26,574 bases of DNA from JALYOK01 sp031419835 (GTDB taxonomy: Bacteria; Pseudomonadota; Gammaproteobacteria; Burkholderiales; JALYOK01), in NCBI GenBank assembly GCA_031419835.1, contig JANOLP010000085.1, positions 1 to 26,574 on the forward strand. The letters are read 5' to 3'. Each line of letters begins with the position of its first letter. Position 1 is the first letter of the stretch. Position numbers and translations under genes: made by a program. Positions 23,637 to 26,574 of the stretch are shown here, piece by piece. The notes beneath the pieces were generated by a model. That model did not search any database, had not been told where the DNA came from, and saw nothing but the letters and a program-made list of their open reading frames with translations.

Positions 23637-24530
23637 ATGGATGTCAATTTCTTTTTGCAATTGGTAATCAACGGCCTGGTGGTCGGCAGTGTCTATGCAT
23701 TGGTCGCATTGGGATTCGTCATTATTTTCAAATCGACCAGCGTGGTTAATTTTGCACAAGGCGAATTTTTACTACTTGGCGCTTACATTAGTTTGGCGGT
23801 GGTCGGCCAATACAATATGCCGTTCTGGGTGGCGGTCATCATCACCTTGCTATTTTCCGTCGTACTAGGCATGTTGATCGAGCGCTTGATCTTGCGGCCG
23901 ATGATCGGCGAGCCGGTCATTTCGGTGATTATGGTGACGCTCGGATTGTCCAGCGTGCTGAAAGCCATTGTGCAAGGGATTTGGGGCACGGATACGCGGC
24001 CGTTTCCAGAAATTTTTCCGTCGACGCCGATTCAGATTGGGCCATTGCCGGTGTCGCAAGGCTATATATACAGTGTGGTTTGCGTCGCGATTTTGTTACT
24101 GCTATTCACGCTGTTCTTCAAATATTCCCGTGCCGGTGTGGCGATGCGCGCAACGGCGTTTTCCCAGCAAGTAGCGCAATCGATGGGCATCTCGGTGCGG
24201 CGCATGTTTGCGCTGGCATGGGCGATTGCTGCGGTGGTTTCCGCTATCGGCGGGATATTGCTTGGTGGCGTGCGCGGTGGCGTGGATGCGGCGCTTGCGG
24301 CAATTGGCTTGAAGGTGATTCCGGTAGTGATTTTGGGCGGCCTGGATAGCATCATCGGCGCCATCGTCGGAGGGTTGATTGTGGGTGTATTGGAGAATCT
24401 CGCCGGGGGATACCTTGATCCAATTTTTGGCGGTGGCGTGAAAGAAGTCGCGCCGTTCGTGATTCTGGTGTTGATATTGATGATCAAGCCTTATGGGTTA
24501 TTTGGGAAAGTGCACATCGATCGTGTTTGA
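23637..24530 (+). CDS. livH: Liv-type ABC transporter permease
   Basis: This 297-residue integral membrane protein has about eight hydrophobic segments. It starts FFLQLVINGLVVGSVYALVALGFVIIFKSTSVVNFAQGEFLLLGAY, read in parts, which is the hallmark start of LivH permeases. The cytoplasmic coupling loop carries GVAMRATAFSQQVAQSMGI, and IVGGLIVGVLENLAGGYL lies near the end. It forms the inner-membrane channel together with LivM. The gene follows the ligase gene by 3 bp with no separate promoter, so it is part of the same transcript. Confidence 0.94.
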   Translation: MDVNFFLQLVINGLVVGSVYALVALGFVIIFKSTSVVNFAQGEFLLLGAYISLAVVGQYNMPFWVAVIITLLFSVVLGMLIERLILRPMIGEPVISVIMVTLGLSSVLKAIVQGIWGTDTRPFPEIFPSTPIQIGPLPVSQGYIYSVVCVAILLLLFTLFFKYSRAGVAMRATAFSQQVAQSMGISVRRMFALAWAIAAVVSAIGGILLGGVRGGVDAALAAIGLKVIPVVILGGLDSIIGAIVGGLIVGVLENLAGGYLDPIFGGGVKEVAPFVILVLILMIKPYGLFGKVHIDRV

Positions 24531-24533
24531 GCC

Positions 24534-24625
24534 CGTCATTGCGAGGCGCCCGCAGGGCAACGCGGCAATCTCGTTTTTTAGCGGCGATCGAAAATCGAGA
24601 TTGCTTCGCGTTGCTCGCAATGACA
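24534..24625. repeat. Inverted-repeat intergenic element (GTCATTGCGAG family), copy 2
   Basis: GTCATTGCGAG at the left and CTCGCAATGAC at the right pair as inverted ends; the inner blocks GCAATCTCG and CGAGATTGC also pair. It shares ends and inner blocks with the element at 10811-10900. It starts 4 bp after the livH stop, inside the transport cluster. Confidence 0.85.
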
Positions 24626-24649
24626 ATATTGGAAGGCATGCTCTGCGAA

Positions 24650-24719
24650 CCACAGCCGGCGCGGCTTCTGACAATGCATGCCCTGTGAGCCAATACCAGA
24701 GCGGCTCTCAGGCATGTCT
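24650..24719. repeat. Copy 5 of the dispersed GCATGCCTGA repeat (inverted, tandem-like)
   Basis: Read on the minus strand it contains CATGCCTGAGAGCCGCTCTGG, TATTGGCTC and then a second GCATGC about 40 bp later, in line with the 40-bp period at 12655-12714. It fills the gap between livH and livM. Confidence 0.65.
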
Positions 24720-24744
24720 TTAAATATGGTTGTAACCATCTCCA

Positions 24745-25791
24745 ATGATTAAATGCGGTGACTTTCGCACCAACTACGCAAGCGATATGGCGGTGTTCAA
24801 CACGCGCTTTGCGCGAACTTGCTTGATCGTTTTCTTGCTTCTGCTGATGCTGTTCCCTCTAGTGTCAACGAATTATTGGCTAGACGTCGTTAATCGCATC
24901 GGCATTGCGATCGTCGCGGCGATTGGCTTGAATATCCTCACGGGCTATACCGGCCAAATTTCCATGGGCAACGCCGCGTTTCTGGCGGTCGGGGCGTACA
25001 GCACGGGCTGGCTTGCGAATCACGCCGGTTTACCGTTACTGGTCACGATTCCGCTTTCCGGATTGATCACCGCTGCGATTGGGATGATTTTCGGCATACC
25101 GTCGCTGCGCTTGCGCGGGCTTTATCTCGCGATGGCGACACTGGCCGCGCATTTCATCATTGAATTCGTGATCGTCCATTGGGAATCGGTCACCGGCGGT
25201 GTGAATGGCTTAAGTATTCCGAATGCGGCGCTATTCGGGTTCGAGTTCAGAAATGATCGTTCTTTGTTTTATTTGATTTACGTGCTGGTGATTGCGTTTG
25301 CATTGTTCGCAACCAACCTGTTCCGTACCAAAGTCGGCAAAGCATTTATTGCGATTCGTGATCAGGACATTTCCGCCGAAGTGATGGGCGTCAACATTTT
25401 CAAATACAAGCTGGTGGCGTTTGGTGTGAGTTCTTTTTATGTCGGCGTCGCGGGATCGCTGATGGCCTATCAGGCAAGGATTATCAGTCCAGAGAATTTT
25501 CCGATCACGGTCGCAATCGATTATTTGGCGATGATTATCATCGGCGGACTAGGGAGCATTTTGGGTTCGATTCTTGGCGCGATTTTTATCACCGGGCTGC
25601 CTGAAATACTAAGGTTGACGACGACCGCTTTGAGTGGTTACTACCCGGATCTAGTCGGGCTTTTCTCCTCGATTAAGATGGGTGTGTTTGGATTGATTAT
25701 CGTCCTTTTCTTGGTTTTTGAGCCAGACGGAATGGCGTCGCGCTGGCGTAAAATTAAGACTTATTGGCGACTCTACCCGTTTTCCTACTAA
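24745..25791 (+). CDS. livM: Liv-type ABC transporter permease
   Basis: This second permease subunit has about eight to ten hydrophobic segments. Family motifs are IGLNILTGYTGQISMGNAAFLAVGAY, read in parts, GVNGLSIP, the coupling loop FIAIRDQDISAEVMGVN and YLAMIIIGGLGSILG. It ends FEPDGMASRW, a LivM-like finish. Length is 348 residues from the ATG at 24745. An ATG at 24787 would give 334 and is equally plausible, because neither has a good ribosome site. A 214-bp gap with two repeat elements separates it from livH, so transcription must pass through them or start again here. Confidence 0.93.
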   Translation: MIKCGDFRTNYASDMAVFNTRFARTCLIVFLLLLMLFPLVSTNYWLDVVNRIGIAIVAAIGLNILTGYTGQISMGNAAFLAVGAYSTGWLANHAGLPLLVTIPLSGLITAAIGMIFGIPSLRLRGLYLAMATLAAHFIIEFVIVHWESVTGGVNGLSIPNAALFGFEFRNDRSLFYLIYVLVIAFALFATNLFRTKVGKAFIAIRDQDISAEVMGVNIFKYKLVAFGVSSFYVGVAGSLMAYQARIISPENFPITVAIDYLAMIIIGGLGSILGSILGAIFITGLPEILRLTTTALSGYYPDLVGLFSSIKMGVFGLIIVLFLVFEPDGMASRWRKIKTYWRLYPFSY

Positions 25792-25944
25792 GCTTATGTC
25801 AAATTTTTGTCGCAGCGCACTATGATTTCCCTCTTGAAACCCGCGCACGGAGAGAATATAGTGTGGGGGCAATGAACCAAATCGAACATAAGTAATATCA
25901 GCTTTGGTCACGTAGCAAAGGCGTAAGCCTAATAAAAAAGTAGT

Positions 25945-25957
25945 GTAGTACCCCTAC
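25945..25957. promoter_or_regulatory. Candidate regulator site upstream of the PQQ dehydrogenase gene
   Basis: GTAG and CTAC flank TACCC, 53 bp upstream of the start codon, in a gap without genes (25792-26010). Clustered cytosines within an inverted repeat suggest a response-regulator site. No good sigma-70 boxes were found, so activator-dependent expression is possible. The assignment is tentative. Confidence 0.35.
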
Positions 25958-26010
25958 GCAGTTCGAAGTGATTGTTCAAGGTAGTCGTCTATAAACAACT
26001 GGAGGCAGAT

Positions 26011-26574
26011 ATGAAGAAGTTAAGCAAACTCGCGCTCGGAGTTACCGTCGGCGCAGCGCTTGCTGCAATGCTCGGTCAAGCGAGTGCAGCAGATGTCACG
26101 TGGGATCGTTTAGTTAACGCCCATAAAGATCCAAACAACTGGTTGATGTATCACCAGGATTTCCGCAGTTATCACCATAGTGGCTTAACGCAAATCAACA
26201 CCGGCAACGTGCAAGACCTGCAAATCGCATGGATGCACACGCCTGGTGCCGGTAAGCGTGGTATTCAATCCTTCCCGATCGTTGCTGACGGCGTGTTGTA
26301 TTACACCTCGTCATTGGGCCAAATTTACGCTTTGGACGCCGCAACAGGCGCCCACAAGTGGAAATTCACCCCGAAAATCGACGAAGAGCGTGGCATGGGT
26401 ACGTTCTACAACCCCTATAACCGCGGCGTGGCAATCGGCCATGGCAACGTTTATATGGGCACCATTGATGGGCGTTTGATTGCTGTCGACATGAATACCG
26501 GCAAACAAGTATGGGACACCATGCTAATGACGGTTGAAAAAGGCAACAAGGGCTTCACCGGCGCACCGCTGGTG
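26011..26574 (+). CDS. PQQ-dependent dehydrogenase, methanol/ethanol type (3' end outside window)
   Basis: The ATG at 26011 follows GGAGG at an ideal distance. A signal peptide (KKLSKLALGVTVGAALAAMLGQASA) sends the protein to the periplasm. The first propeller blades are typical of quinoprotein alcohol dehydrogenases: WLMYHQDFRSYHHSGLTQIN, LQIAWMHTPG, FPIVADGVLYYTSSLGQIYALDAATG and VYMGTIDGRLIAVD. Where most members have two adjacent cysteines before an NRG motif, this protein has Phe132-Tyr133 (FYNPYNRG). Only 188 of about 550-600 residues are visible, so the metal and PQQ ligands further on cannot be checked. It may oxidise an alcohol related to the substrate of the preceding transport and ligase genes. 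Confidence 0.9.
   Translation, partial: MKKLSKLALGVTVGAALAAMLGQASAADVTWDRLVNAHKDPNNWLMYHQDFRSYHHSGLTQINTGNVQDLQIAWMHTPGAGKRGIQSFPIVADGVLYYTSSLGQIYALDAATGAHKWKFTPKIDEERGMGTFYNPYNRGVAIGHGNVYMGTIDGRLIAVDMNTGKQVWDTMLMTVEKGNKGFTGAPLV

Noticed and set aside
3957..24719. GCATGCCTGA(A) repeats as DNA-uptake signals of Neisseria type (GCCGTCTGAA)
   Set aside because: The sequence differs and the conserved part is a far longer unit of about 40 bp, limited to intergenic gaps.
3957..24719. Dispersed 40-bp repeats as a CRISPR array
   Set aside because: Copies are kilobases apart, vary in sequence and have no regular spacers. The array of the cas locus should lie left of the window.

Overview
The window looks like chromosomal DNA of a free-living beta- or gammaproteobacterium. 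The evidence is Gram-negative envelope genes (an outer-membrane barrel, signal peptides), a Liv-type ABC importer interleaved with CoA ligases, a PQQ-dependent dehydrogenase, and many palindromic intergenic repeats of the kind common in these classes. No rRNA or tRNA gene and no CRISPR array was seen. The taxonomic guess is weak below class level.

Region 1 (1-3780, all minus strand) is the edge of a CRISPR-Cas locus. A cas3 nuclease-helicase gene runs off the left end. Upstream of it lie a broken remnant of a WYL-family regulator gene, an antitoxin gene, its Gp49/RelE-like toxin gene carrying an in-frame amber codon, and a second WYL-type regulator gene that appears to have lost its central WYL part. 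Three of these four upstream genes are damaged, so the control region of the cas locus appears to be decaying. The cas effector genes should lie to the left of the window.

Region 2 (4050-9541, minus strand) is an envelope transport operon: a TetR regulator with a clear promoter and operator, an RND/MMPL permease read through in frame into a LolA-like periplasmic protein, and an outer-membrane beta-barrel protein. This looks like a trans-envelope system for a hydrophobic substrate that is not identified.

Region 3 (9789-17206) is mixed metabolism. It has a ketopantoate-reductase-like gene and an acyl/oxalyl-CoA ligase-like gene on the plus strand. A minus-strand cluster follows (GFA zinc protein, SDR dehydrogenase, two VOC proteins). 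Then come a small membrane-anchored HEAT-like protein, a small secreted protein of unknown function, and an alpha/beta hydrolase.

Region 4 (17291-25791, plus strand) is a seven-gene cluster with a good promoter: substrate-binding protein, livF, PaaK-like ligase, livG, long-chain acyl-CoA ligase, livH, livM. The mixed order suggests import of an organic acid followed by CoA activation at the membrane. Three palindromic repeat elements sit in its intergenic gaps.

Region 5 (25792-26574) starts a secreted PQQ-dependent dehydrogenase that runs off the right end. It lacks the usual adjacent cysteine pair. Its alcohol-oxidation role could feed the ligases next door.

Across the window there are at least five intergenic repeat families, including an approximately 40-bp dispersed repeat seen at five places.
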